Of a DNA stretch of 64,000 bases, positions 29,644-39,925 are shown one piece after another. This DNA comes from Saprospiraceae bacterium (GTDB lineage: Bacteria; Bacteroidota; Bacteroidia; Chitinophagales; Saprospiraceae). Each line of letters begins with the position of its first letter. The stretch's first letter is position 1. The stretch lies in the NCBI GenBank assembly GCA_022448955.1, contig JAKVCU010000065.1, positions 1 through 64,000 of the forward strand, in the 5' to 3' direction. Made by a program: the position numbers and the translations under genes. Under the pieces are notes generated by a model. That model saw only the letters and a list, made by a program, of their open reading frames with translations. It was not told the origin of the DNA and ran no database searches.

Positions 29644-30315
29644 CTATCCTGTGATTTGATCTATAAGGTTTCTAATTTCTTTGGCATTTTTAGTAATGGC
29701 TTTCCAGTCTGCTGCTTGGATTAATGGTCGTTTGGTCATCCAGGAACCTCCAACAGCCAGGATTTTTGATGATTTTAGATACGGAATTGCATTGGAAATA
29801 TTAATTCCGCCAAGTGGGATAAAGCTGAGTCCTAAGTGTTGATAGGGAGCAGCCATGCTATCCAGATGTTTTAATCCACCGGATGTTTCTGCTGGAAAAT
29901 ACTTCAGAATACGACATCCTTGTTCAAGTGCCATTTCAATATCTGTTGGAGTAGCTATTCCAGGAGCAAATGATAAACCATAATCTTGTGCTTTTTTTAT
30001 AATTCTTGGATTACATCCAGGAGCTACTGCAAAATCAACTTCAATTTTGGAAGCAGCTTTCACTTGATCCTCGGTTAATACGGTTCCTAGGCCAACCAAT
30101 ATATCAGGTACTTCCTGTTTGATAGCTCGCGCAGCTTCTATAGCTACAGGGGTACGAAGGGTTAATTCAATTGCATTTACCCCACCTTTGATGAGTGCTT
30201 TTGCCAAAGGAATAGCTTTTTGGAGCTCATCAATGACCAAAACTGCAATGACACCTGTATCATTAAGCTTATTAATGATCTGTGGAGAAAATGATTTTTG
30301 CTCGACAGCTTGCAT
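29644..30315 (-). CDS. eda: KDPG/KDPGal-type aldolase
   Basis: GVIAVLVID...GGVNAIELTLRTP, VGLGTVLTEDQV, APGCNPRII, KYFPAE, PLGGI. Confidence 0.9.
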   Translation of the reverse strand: MQAVEQKSFSPQIINKLNDTGVIAVLVIDELQKAIPLAKALIKGGVNAIELTLRTPVAIEAARAIKQEVPDILVGLGTVLTEDQVKAASKIEVDFAVAPGCNPRIIKKAQDYGLSFAPGIATPTDIEMALEQGCRILKYFPAETSGGLKHLDSMAAPYQHLGLSFIPLGGINISNAIPYLKSSKILAVGGSWMTKRPLIQAADWKAITKNAKEIRNLIDQITG

Positions 30316-30343
30316 ATGGAGTGATTATAATAAAAAGTCAATA

Positions 30344-31345
30344 TTAAATAGTATTTGAATATCCTAGTAGGACACTAGCTACAATTAAGACGACTAGGCC
30401 TAGGAGTAGGAGGCGAAATGGTTTTTTTGCACCTTTCCACTCACCTGATCGATAGGCCCATATATTGCTGATGATCAAAGATAACCCCAATAGCATTGGC
30501 CATCCGATAACTGGCCCTAGTTCTCCCATTAAAGCAGAGCCCTGACCGTATATTCCTAGAGCTGCGAACCAGCAAAGACCTGCGATGATTGACCATTGGT
30601 ATGCTTTTCCTGACTTGGCAACCTTAAAAGAGGTCCAGCTTTTATTCTTAAATAGTAGAAAAATGGCATAACCTGCATTCATGATATAAGCCCCTACTAG
30701 TACTACTACCCAAGCAGCTAAGCTACTATTTCGAGTAATTACTCCAGCTTCTTCTGCGGTCTTAGCAACGGGTGTTGCGTTAGCAAAGCCTACATTTAAC
30801 AAAGCAGATAGTAATCCACAAGTAGCCGCGATCATAATACCTTTAGAAATATTCATAGAATTCTTGGTAGTATCAGCCTGAAGATCACGATCAATTCCTG
30901 CTTTTGCAGTGATGGCTACGCCCACTAGCATTAGAGCTACTCCTGACATTACATAAAAGAAAGATGGATTAGTAGTGGCATCTTCCATTTGAAAGAATGG
31001 AATCAAGGAACCTGCTGATGCTGCCAGCCCCATTACAATGCCCATGGTAAGCGATAAACCTATAAACGGGACGCTTAGTCCGAACATGATTCCCCCTATT
31101 CCCCACAAAAATCCAAAAAACATTCCTAATTGAATGGCAGAGGAAGGTGCTTCGGCAATGATACCAAATAGGTTAGGAACGACCATCAATGCCCAAACTA
31201 AGGGAAAGATAATCATGGCTATAGTAACATGAACTAGCCACCATGCTTCCCATTTAAGCGGGGCCATATATTTCATGCCAAGGCCAAAGCTACCTTGAAA
31301 AAGGCTAGCGAAAATGACCAGTAAAAAGGGAAGAAAAATTTCCAT
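30344..31345 (-). CDS. L-rhamnose/proton symporter (RhaT)-like permease
   Basis: Multi-TM; LFQGSFGLGMKYMAPLKWEAWWLVH and GGIMFGLSVPFIGLSLTMGIVMG typical of RhaT family. Confidence 0.8.
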   Translation of the reverse strand: MEIFLPFLLVIFASLFQGSFGLGMKYMAPLKWEAWWLVHVTIAMIIFPLVWALMVVPNLFGIIAEAPSSAIQLGMFFGFLWGIGGIMFGLSVPFIGLSLTMGIVMGLAASAGSLIPFFQMEDATTNPSFFYVMSGVALMLVGVAITAKAGIDRDLQADTTKNSMNISKGIMIAATCGLLSALLNVGFANATPVAKTAEEAGVITRNSSLAAWVVVLVGAYIMNAGYAIFLLFKNKSWTSFKVAKSGKAYQWSIIAGLCWFAALGIYGQGSALMGELGPVIGWPMLLGLSLIISNIWAYRSGEWKGAKKPFRLLLLGLVVLIVASVLLGYSNTI

Positions 31346-31365
31346 AATTCTATATTTGGTTAGCC

Positions 31366-32802
31366 TTAAAGGGCGATAGTGATTCGTTTTTTAACCAAGT
31401 AATCCTCTAGTGCTAAATGAGAACAATCATGTCCAATACCACTATTCTTGATACCACCATGAGGTAGATAAATGGCATATTTTACTCCATTTACCTGAAC
31501 TTCGCCAAATTGCAGTGCATTGGAAAAACGTTCTATTCGATAATAATCATTTGTGAAAAGATAAGAGGCTAGGCCATAGTCGGTATCATTGGCTAGTGCT
31601 ATCACTTCCTCTTCACTATGAAATCGAGTGAAGCCTGCAATCGGGCCAAAAATTTCATTTTTATAGACCTTCATATCAGGGCTTACGTCTGATAATACGG
31701 TAGGTTCGAACCAATAGCCTTTTTCAAAATCTTCAGGTATTTTCCCTCCTGTCAATAGTTTTGCCCCTTTCGAAATGGCATCTTTCACCAAACTTTGCAT
31801 ACGTTTTTGGGCAGCTTTATTGACTAAGGGGCCCATATCTGGACTTTGTTCTTTACCAAAGCCCAGCTTCAGTTTGTTGGTTCTTTCCACATAGGTTTTT
31901 ACGAACTCATTGTATATGGTATGCTGTATAAAAAAGCGATTAGCAGCCACGCAGATCTGTCCACTGTTGCCAAACTTTATACCTATCGCCAAATCGAGTG
32001 CAGCATCTATATCCGCATCATCAAAAACGATAAAGGGTGAATTTCCACCTAGCTCCATACTGAGTTTTTTGATAGAAGTAGCACTATCAGCGATTACTCT
32101 TTTACCAGTTGCTGTGGAACCAATCATAGTGACTACGCTAGGGACTTGACTTTTGGATAGGGTAGTGGCTACTATTTCGGGAGGACCACAGAGTATGTTG
32201 ATGACGCCAGGTGGGAATTGAATGTCGTATAAAATTTGACCGACTAGATAAGCCGAAACGGGCGATAGTTCAGAGGGTTTAATAATGAGACTACAACCAG
32301 CAGCTAGAGCGGGACCTATTTTGAAGCCAGCATTTAATAAGGGGAAATTCCAAGCTAAGTATGCTACTGCCACACCTGCAGGTTGCTGTATCATTTTATG
32401 CCGATGTGTATTTTCATAATCTGGGATTTGTTCTTCGCGCATATGCTTCATGGCGGAGGGGTACCATTCCAAACCATTGGCTAGGGCTTCGATATCCTCA
32501 TAAGCACCTTCATAAGTTTTTCCCATTTCATGCATGATAGCTAGGCGCAAAAGGTCTTCTTTTTCTAAAATCGCCTCCCGAAAACGTAGCATCCATGTTG
32601 TTCGTTCTGCTAATGATAAGGAGGACCATATCTTAAAGCCTTTTTGTGCAGATGATAGGGCTACTAATGCATCTTCCTTACTTGCCCAAGCCACTTCTGA
32701 TATTTTTTCTTCATTGGCTGGGCAGATAATGTCCTGTCTTTGTTCGTTCGACGCATCGATAAGTTGTCCATTCAGGTACATTTTTAGATATCCAAAGTTC
32801 AT
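31366..32802 (-). CDS. NAD(P)-dependent aldehyde dehydrogenase (candidate anhydrogalactose or lactaldehyde dehydrogenase)
   Basis: ELGGNSPFIV, GQICVAANR catalytic Cys, EIFGPI, C-terminal PHGGIKNSGIGHDCSHLALEDYLVKK. Confidence 0.9.
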   Translation of the reverse strand: MNFGYLKMYLNGQLIDASNEQRQDIICPANEEKISEVAWASKEDALVALSSAQKGFKIWSSLSLAERTTWMLRFREAILEKEDLLRLAIMHEMGKTYEGAYEDIEALANGLEWYPSAMKHMREEQIPDYENTHRHKMIQQPAGVAVAYLAWNFPLLNAGFKIGPALAAGCSLIIKPSELSPVSAYLVGQILYDIQFPPGVINILCGPPEIVATTLSKSQVPSVVTMIGSTATGKRVIADSATSIKKLSMELGGNSPFIVFDDADIDAALDLAIGIKFGNSGQICVAANRFFIQHTIYNEFVKTYVERTNKLKLGFGKEQSPDMGPLVNKAAQKRMQSLVKDAISKGAKLLTGGKIPEDFEKGYWFEPTVLSDVSPDMKVYKNEIFGPIAGFTRFHSEEEVIALANDTDYGLASYLFTNDYYRIERFSNALQFGEVQVNGVKYAIYLPHGGIKNSGIGHDCSHLALEDYLVKKRITIAL

Positions 32803-32855
32803 AGCGCAATAAATTTTTATTCAATCAATGGCCTTTGACATAGAAAACTATATTC

Positions 32856-33995
32856 CTAAATAAAAGCTGTTGTTTGATATTCACGCAGAGCATCTTCATT
32901 TATTTCTATACCAAGGCCGGAACCTTGAGGCACTTTAATATATCCATTTTCCATTTTGATACAGGGGCGTGTTAGGTTCTCCCGAATTGCATTCTCCGTT
33001 CGATCGTATTCTATATAAAAATCGGGAGAGCAAAGCCTTCCAGGGATTGGTTCAAGGTTTGCTATAAAGTGCAAAGCTGCATGAAAGGCGATACCTGTAC
33101 CCCAAGTATGTGGTACTATTTCAACACCATATGTACTAGCAAGAGAAGCGATACGTTTCGCTTCTGTTAGCCCACCTGAAGCACAGATGTCTAATTGTAA
33201 AATATCGAGGCAATTATTTTTAAGTAATTGTAGGAAGCCATATCTAAGGTACTCGCACTCTCCCCCTGCAATGGGGATGCTTGTTTTTTTTCGAAGATCT
33301 CGGTATTGATTATAGAATTCAGGAGAGACTGGTTCTTCGAACCAGCTTATATCATAGGGTTCTGCCAATCTTGCTAATTTAAGCGCTTCTCTGAGAGAAT
33401 AAGCGTGATTGGCATCAATCATCAAAGAAATATCATATCCAATGGCTTTCCTTATTGATTTGATATGGTGGATATCATCTTTTATAGATAAGCCAACTTT
33501 CATTTTTATGGCACGGAAGCCCTGATCTACATAATGTTCGGCTTCTTCAGCCAAGTTTTTAGCAAGTTGATGACTTTTTGAAAAATATAGACCTGTAGCA
33601 TAGGGAACCACTTTTTGACGATTTTGACCACCTAGTAAAACACTGATAGGTAGATCGAAGAACTTCCCTTTCAGATCCCAAAGGGCAACATCTATAGCAC
33701 TCAGAGCAGCAGTCAGTACACCACGCCTCGCAAAGTCTAGTGTTTTGCGATACATCTCGAACCAGATGGTCTCTTGCTCAATAGGATTTTTTCCAATAAT
33801 AATAGGTTTTAAATGATGGATACCCGCCTGTATAATATTAGCCGGTCCATAACCCTCACCCCAGCCACAGAGTCCATTATCGGCAGTGATTTTTACAATA
33901 CAGATTTTTCTTTCACTATATTCCCACTGAGAAAAGAAGAAACTTCCTTCTAATTGGTTGGTAAGTATGAAGGTTTCAACCCTTGAGATTTTCAT
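32856..33995 (-). CDS. Mandelate racemase/muconate lactonizing (enolase superfamily) enzyme; dehydratase or cycloisomerase
   Basis: KMKVG (KxK), DANHAY, WFEEP, GGECEYLRYG, PHTWGTGIAFHAALH. Confidence 0.88.
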   Translation of the reverse strand: MKISRVETFILTNQLEGSFFFSQWEYSERKICIVKITADNGLCGWGEGYGPANIIQAGIHHLKPIIIGKNPIEQETIWFEMYRKTLDFARRGVLTAALSAIDVALWDLKGKFFDLPISVLLGGQNRQKVVPYATGLYFSKSHQLAKNLAEEAEHYVDQGFRAIKMKVGLSIKDDIHHIKSIRKAIGYDISLMIDANHAYSLREALKLARLAEPYDISWFEEPVSPEFYNQYRDLRKKTSIPIAGGECEYLRYGFLQLLKNNCLDILQLDICASGGLTEAKRIASLASTYGVEIVPHTWGTGIAFHAALHFIANLEPIPGRLCSPDFYIEYDRTENAIRENLTRPCIKMENGYIKVPQGSGLGIEINEDALREYQTTAFI

Positions 33996-34181
33996 CTATA
34001 TTTGTTGTTTGTCTATAAAACGTGGGAGGCTAAACTAAAGAAGACATAACATCCCTTTACAAATGTAGAAGCTTAATTAGAACTGTTGCGGTAGAGAATT
34101 AACTATGGCTGACCATATTTTAACTGGCCGAAAGACTGAAGAAATGAAACAGGCTAACAATGTTGGGATATTAGTTTAGTC

Positions 34182-35051
34182 TCACTGTAGGCGGATGGTT
34201 TTAAAGGCAGCACGGTATTTGGTAGGAGATTCACCTTTGAAGGATTTAAAAACACGGTTAAAATTTGTTAGTGAATTGAAACCTACCTCGTAGCAAATCT
34301 GCTTTATATTCTTTTCTCCACTAATTAGCAATTGACAAGACTTACCTACCCTAAATTCGTTAAGGAATTCTAAAAAGGTTTTGTTGGTACTGTTTTTAAA
34401 GAAACGGCAAAAGGCTGGTGGTGTCATGAAAGCGACTCCAGAAATTTCTTCCAAGGTAATGGTCTTGGCATAGTTATTAAAAACATAATTGATTACTTTT
34501 TGCAAACGGTTTTCGTTATTGGTTTGGTTTGGTAATACAAACTCGGGACTAGCTAAAGGCTTATAATCATCTGTTTGTGATAGAATATGTAGCAGTTGAA
34601 TAAAATTGAAGAATTTTTCAGAAGAATTACATTTGCTTAAATGAATAATAAGGTCATGTACTTGGTTTAGAATCTTCTTAGGAAACAATAGCCCTCGGCG
34701 AGCTTTCATTAGTAGTTGGTTGATTTTTGTTAATTCAGGCACCGAAAAAAGGTTTATCCCTTTATATTCCTTTAAAAATTTGATGACGATAAAGTCGGAG
34801 GGATTATCCTTATATTGATCGCAATCGTTACGCCAGAGATGTGGTAGCCATCCCCCGACTAAAACTAACTCACCTTTGTTAAAATTAGAAATATCATCTC
34901 CCACGATACGCATACCTTGTCCTTCGAGAAAATAGATCAGTTCAAATTCTTGGTGAAAGTGCCAGTTTAGCCCCAGATAGGGTTGTTTCATTCTATTAAC
35001 ATAGATAATATCTAATGTGTTTTTTTCGATCGGCTTATACTCTAATTTCAT
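34182..35051 (-). CDS. AraC-family transcriptional regulator with cupin N-domain
   Basis: N-terminal HFHQEFELIYFLEGQG; C-terminal ITLEEISGVAFMTPPAFCRFFKNSTNKTFLEFLNEFR...ICYEVGFNSLTNFNRVFK. Confidence 0.92.
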   Translation of the reverse strand: MKLEYKPIEKNTLDIIYVNRMKQPYLGLNWHFHQEFELIYFLEGQGMRIVGDDISNFNKGELVLVGGWLPHLWRNDCDQYKDNPSDFIVIKFLKEYKGINLFSVPELTKINQLLMKARRGLLFPKKILNQVHDLIIHLSKCNSSEKFFNFIQLLHILSQTDDYKPLASPEFVLPNQTNNENRLQKVINYVFNNYAKTITLEEISGVAFMTPPAFCRFFKNSTNKTFLEFLNEFRVGKSCQLLISGEKNIKQICYEVGFNSLTNFNRVFKSFKGESPTKYRAAFKTIRLQ

Positions 35052-35864
35052 ATTGTCATTTTATAAATAATTCCCACTTATTAAATAACAAAAAAATACC
35101 TTCGTCCATTACGTAAAGCGTAAAATTATATTAGGTAATAATATATTAATTTATTGTTTTATTTTCAATAAAACTGTCTTTGAAATGTAAAATTTCGTTA
35201 ATGGGTGTGGTTTTAGATTTGGTTTTCCTATAACTGAGATTAATTTTGGTATAGTCATAACTACTTGCTTAAGGTAGGTAGGTTGTCATGAGACGATATC
35301 TCCACAAGAATGATGTATTTGACTTGAAATATTGATTATCAGATTAGAATGATTGATTTAAGTCAAATCAACTATTTTCTTTTTGAATTCATTAGAATAC
35401 CTCTGAAATTGGGTTGCTCGAGTTCTAGGATATTGATTTTAAGTATTTAAGATTGAAGCTTACAATTGATGAAGCTTGTTGCTGCTTTGGGCTTGGGGTC
35501 GCAATAGCTGTTTGGATAACTTTAATTCACCTGAATCACCCAGTAAGTTCATTAATAATTATCAATTCATTTACAGTTGTTTGTTTCATTTTTTAGATTT
35601 ATTCAATATCGATATATCACCCTCTTGAAATATTTCTTTTAGCATGTTATCAGATAACTGGTATTTTGCGTCATGGTTTTGGACCGCTATTTGATCTAAT
35701 CTTTTTGATTGGGTTAAAATCTGGATAGAAAAGGATAAATCTCGCCCATATCGAAGTTCAGTATTTTATAACTTTACTAAGTAATTCTTATAAATGATAA
35801 AAAAATTAAGATACGAAAATTGATCAGGCCTACAACTTAAGTAGTTTGCCGAAAACCGTGCCTG

Positions 35865-36090
35865 CTGGACTATAAATATCTTCGTAGTTTATTGAGAAAA
35901 GGCAGTTTGAAAGTCGGGAAGCAACAGCGCGCTCAAGCATTACTTAAGCTATACACTGGCAAGACGTTTCAAGCTGTTTCAGCAAGCTTGAATAAAAGCT
36001 ATGTTACTGTATCTGGTTGTGCCTGTTGGAGTTTGCGCTTGCTGGTAGGCAGGCTCAAATCGTTGGTTGCCAGTTTGAATAAAATTTAAA
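35865..36090 (+). pseudogene. Relic of an IS630-like transposase N-terminal helix-turn-helix
   Basis: Frame reads LDYKYLRSLLRKGSLKVGKQQRAQALLKLYTGKTFQAVSASLNKSYVTV, then loses similarity; no DDE domain downstream. Confidence 0.5.
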
Positions 36091-36709
36091 CACACTCATA
36101 AATCTACACGGCTATCATTCTTTTTATGAATGTTTTGATGCGCAAACAGCTGCTTAACACACTCAAAAGATTGGATTCGTCTTTGCACCCAAAAATGCTT
36201 CTTGGCTTAATATGATTGAAATTGAATTCTCTACTCTAACTAAGTAATACTTTTTTAAAGTGCAGAGGAAATTAACCCCGTCTTCCAATGTAACAACATC
36301 ATAAGATGAATTATTAAACCTTTAACGAGTGTTTGTATTTCAGAAATTTTGATGCATATCGATCATCATATACCATTTTATTTTTTCTTTGAATGCTGAG
36401 TAGTATGGGATATACAAAAAGAAAATTCGCCATCGATCCGAAACTAAATAACGCAGGAATAGTAAATGCTTTGACTTACTCGTCAAACTATTATACTGTT
36501 GATTTAGAGTAGGCAATGAAATTGTGCCTTATATTAAGGTATCAAATATATTTTATTTTCTATATTTTGCCTTGGGCAAGGTACAAAACAATGGCTTTAA
36601 TTGATCACTAATTTTCTGGATATTAGGGTCTATTACATTTATTTGGATGACCATCAATAATGTGTTGCAATTATTTAAAAACAGAATTTTTACAAAAAAT
36701 TATACAACA

Positions 36710-37591
36710 ATGTTTTGGAATTCTAAATGCTCAGCTTACCTATTACCACTGGTGCTAGCAAGCCTAGCTTACAGCTGCAATAAGAATGAATCTTCCACAC
36801 AAGAACCAGAACCAATCGAAGCAGAAAAAACTTATGTACTCGTTTGGGCCGAAGAATTTGAAGAAGATGGCCCTCCGGATCCTAATAACTGGTCATATGA
36901 AAAAGGTTTTGTTCGAAATAGGGAAGATCAGTGGTATCAAGAAGATAATGCATTCGTGGAAAATGGGGTACTCGTCATTGAAGGACGACGAGATACCTTT
37001 CCTAATCCGAATTATGATCCAAATAACTCTGATTGGAGAATCAATAGACCTGAAATCCACTATACTTCATCAAGTATAAACACACAGAATAAGCATAGTT
37101 GGAAATATGGAAGATTTGAAATATGTGCAAAAATCAGTGCGGAAGAAGGGTTATGGCCTGCGATTTGGACGCTAGGAACAGGTCATGAATGGCCAAGCGG
37201 TGGAGAAATTGATATCATGGAGTATTACGACGGCAATATTCTGGCTAATGCAGCTTGGGCAGGCCCCGAAAGGTGGCAAGCTATTTGGGACGATTCTAGA
37301 ACACCAGTATCTAGCTTTAGCGATCCGGAATGGGATCAAAAATTTCATATTTGGCGAATGGATTGGGATGCAGCTGAGATTAAGATTTATCTGGATGATC
37401 AACTTCTTAATACTGTAGATTTGAGTAAAACGATTAATCAAAGGGGAAATGTAAATAATCCATTTCGGGAGCCAAAACATTATATTTTACTCAATCTTGC
37501 CATCGGAGGCCAAAATGGAGGCGATCCAAGTTTTACTTCTTTCCCCTCTCGTTATGAGATTGATTATGTAAGGGTTTATCAGGAGCAATAA
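36710..37591 (+). CDS. GH16 family glycoside hydrolase, predicted lipoprotein
   Basis: GGEIDIMEYYDGN catalytic motif; lipobox LAYSC from the internal Met at 36710 (ORF track starts at 36647); C-terminal YEIDYVRVYQ. Confidence 0.88.
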   Translation: MFWNSKCSAYLLPLVLASLAYSCNKNESSTQEPEPIEAEKTYVLVWAEEFEEDGPPDPNNWSYEKGFVRNREDQWYQEDNAFVENGVLVIEGRRDTFPNPNYDPNNSDWRINRPEIHYTSSSINTQNKHSWKYGRFEICAKISAEEGLWPAIWTLGTGHEWPSGGEIDIMEYYDGNILANAAWAGPERWQAIWDDSRTPVSSFSDPEWDQKFHIWRMDWDAAEIKIYLDDQLLNTVDLSKTINQRGNVNNPFREPKHYILLNLAIGGQNGGDPSFTSFPSRYEIDYVRVYQEQ

Positions 37592-38215
37592 AGTGAATTC
37601 AGCGTTTTTTGGGATTTATCCTTTAGATAGGAGCACTCAAAGTTATTCTGAAGGAAATGTTACTGCTACTCAGCTATTCTATTGAGAAGTAACCAAACTA
37701 CTTAAAAGGATAAGGGGCATTTGAGTTAATTTTTAAAACTACAACCGTATAGAAAGAGAGAATGCTTTTGAATTAAAAAATGTTAAATGCCAAGTCTTGG
37801 AAGGGTTTTGGAAGTGCCATCGTTATAAAGGGGAAATTAAAGTGTAATAGCTTTTTTCAAGAATAGCTTTGGTGCATTCGATTGGCACAAATTTGAGTAT
37901 TTCCTAGATAAGCTATAAATAGTCATTTTAATAAATGATATATGTTTAATTTTTAATATGATGTTAATTTATAAGTCGCCCAATTGGACCAAGAGCTCAA
38001 ATTTAGTTGTGGAGTTACATTATTTATATTATCCAATATGCTAGGCGAAAACACTTAGATTAAAAAAGCGAAGGATGATTAAATGGTAGTCGATCTTGTG
38101 ATGTTCGAAAATTAAAAGATGTAAAAGCGAAAAGAGAAATTATAACAAATTATAGTATACGAATGCCTAGATTTCTAGATTAAAACTTAAAATCAGGAGC
38201 TATTTATGACTATGT

Positions 38216-39163
38216 CTAGTCCTTTTCATAAAGCAGCATATAGTCAAGAATTAACTCATTTGGGAATGGGGTATTTCCTTTTTCGACACTTGACATTAGA
38301 CCATTATTGACAACAAGCGCCATTGGAACATTAGGCCAGTCAGAATTTGGTACTTCTAGACCTCTGGTTTTTCGGTGGACTTCCTCTCCATCGATATACC
38401 AAATCATAGCAGAACTATTCCATTTAAAGCCAAAAATATGCCATTTATAGGAAGATGTATAGTCTTGCTGAAAAGGTTCGATCCATAGACTATGATCCTC
38501 AGGGTCAGACCAGTGGCCATAGATGTAACGCATATACATTCGATCTAATCCCCAATCTGGATTAAAGAAGACGCCAAAGTATTCCCAGATATCAATTTCT
38601 GGTGGCCACATTCTATTAGGAGAGTCGTCGATTAGCCAAATAGCTGGCCAAACTTTCTCTCCTCTAGGAAATTTTGCTTTTATCTCAAGATAAATGGGTC
38701 TTTGTGTTCCATTAAAGTTTACCTTTTGGAGCGATTGAATCCAACCAGTTGTATATGCAAATTCACCAAGGGGATCGATACCCTCAATAGTTTCTTCTTT
38801 GTTAACTAGATAAAGGAGTCCATTTTCTACATATGCATTTTCATCAAGAAGGTATCCTGCATATTTGTCATTAAGTAAATGTTCGCCACCTGTTTGCATA
38901 TTCCAAATCATCCTGATAGATGGATCATCATCATGGACTAATCCTTTAGACCAATTGGAAGGATCAAAGATCACAAACTCATCTTTCCAAGATAGAGAAT
39001 ATCCCTCAGGGGGAAAAACGCCGATTGAATCCTCAAGAGAAAGATTATTATTTGATTCTGGAGAAGAAATAGAAGAATTATGATCTTTTTTACAATCACA
39101 AAAGAAGGGTAGGGTTAATATTATTACAATTAAAGTTTGAAACCTTTGACTGATAAATTTCAT
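38216..39163 (-). CDS. GH16-like family protein, predicted lipoprotein
   Basis: PPEIDIWEYFG in catalytic position, KVWPAIWLIDDSP, WHIFGFKWNSSAMIWYIDGEEV; signal ending FFCDC. Confidence 0.78.
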   Translation of the reverse strand: MKFISQRFQTLIVIILTLPFFCDCKKDHNSSISSPESNNNLSLEDSIGVFPPEGYSLSWKDEFVIFDPSNWSKGLVHDDDPSIRMIWNMQTGGEHLLNDKYAGYLLDENAYVENGLLYLVNKEETIEGIDPLGEFAYTTGWIQSLQKVNFNGTQRPIYLEIKAKFPRGEKVWPAIWLIDDSPNRMWPPEIDIWEYFGVFFNPDWGLDRMYMRYIYGHWSDPEDHSLWIEPFQQDYTSSYKWHIFGFKWNSSAMIWYIDGEEVHRKTRGLEVPNSDWPNVPMALVVNNGLMSSVEKGNTPFPNELILDYMLLYEKD

Positions 39164-39614
39164 GATTTAACGATTTTAATAATATAGGCTGAAACTTCTG
39201 TTTGCACTTTCTACAGCAGTTCAATAAATTCTATAATTCCATTCTATCGACATCTTATTTAGAGTAATTAAAAGGTAAATAATTAAATTCTACTTCTGAA
39301 TATCATTCTAAGGAGTTTAGCTAATTGATAGCTACAATAGACCAGAGAGAACGAGATTACGATTAGGAGTATGTGAAACTGTTGTAAACATCTGTTTGAC
39401 ACTTCATTATTTAGCTAGTTGTGATAAATTTTCGCCTGCACATCGTTGAAATATTTACCAATGCTATGGCATTACTTGCTATTTTGTGTCGTTCAGCATT
39501 AAATTTACTAGCGCTATCTCAATCATGAAAGTTAGATATACTCTAAGTTTCTACCTAATTATAAGGAATAAAATACAGTTTTTTTGGGAATGAAAAAAGG
39601 GTGAAATATGAGAT

Positions 39615-39710
39615 TTAAGCGACTAGTCAGAATTGCTTGTGCAATAAAATTTCATTCAAAGGCTGACAGATTGGAGTTTCTACAAAAAACCGTGCGTCAC
39701 TCTCCTATCG
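39615..39710 (+). repeat. Diverged copy of dispersed intergenic repeat
   Basis: taagcgactagtcagaattgcttgtgcaataaaatt ... aaaaaccgtgcgtcactctcctatcg matches left arm (39791..) and reverse complement of right arm (39855..39925). Confidence 0.65.
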
Positions 39711-39790
39711 CCAGCAGCTTAATGTAAGACTGACCTTTTTAGAGTACTTTTGTTTAAGCACTGACGGTTTACTTTTCATATCCTTACACT

Positions 39791-39925
39791 TAAGCGGCTA
39801 GTCAAAATTGCTTGTATAATAAATTCGTCAGCTCAAAAATAGTAAGTAACTAACAATAGGGAAGTTACGCACGATTTTTGAGCTGACTAAAAGAATTTAT
39901 TATACCAATTTTCTAGCCTAACTAA
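39791..39925. repeat. ~130-bp imperfect palindrome (MITE/REP-like candidate)
   Basis: Arms ggctag..aaaattg..tataataaattc..tcagctcaaaaat / atttttgagctga..gaatttattata..aatttt..ctagcc, inner gtaact/agttac. Confidence 0.75.
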
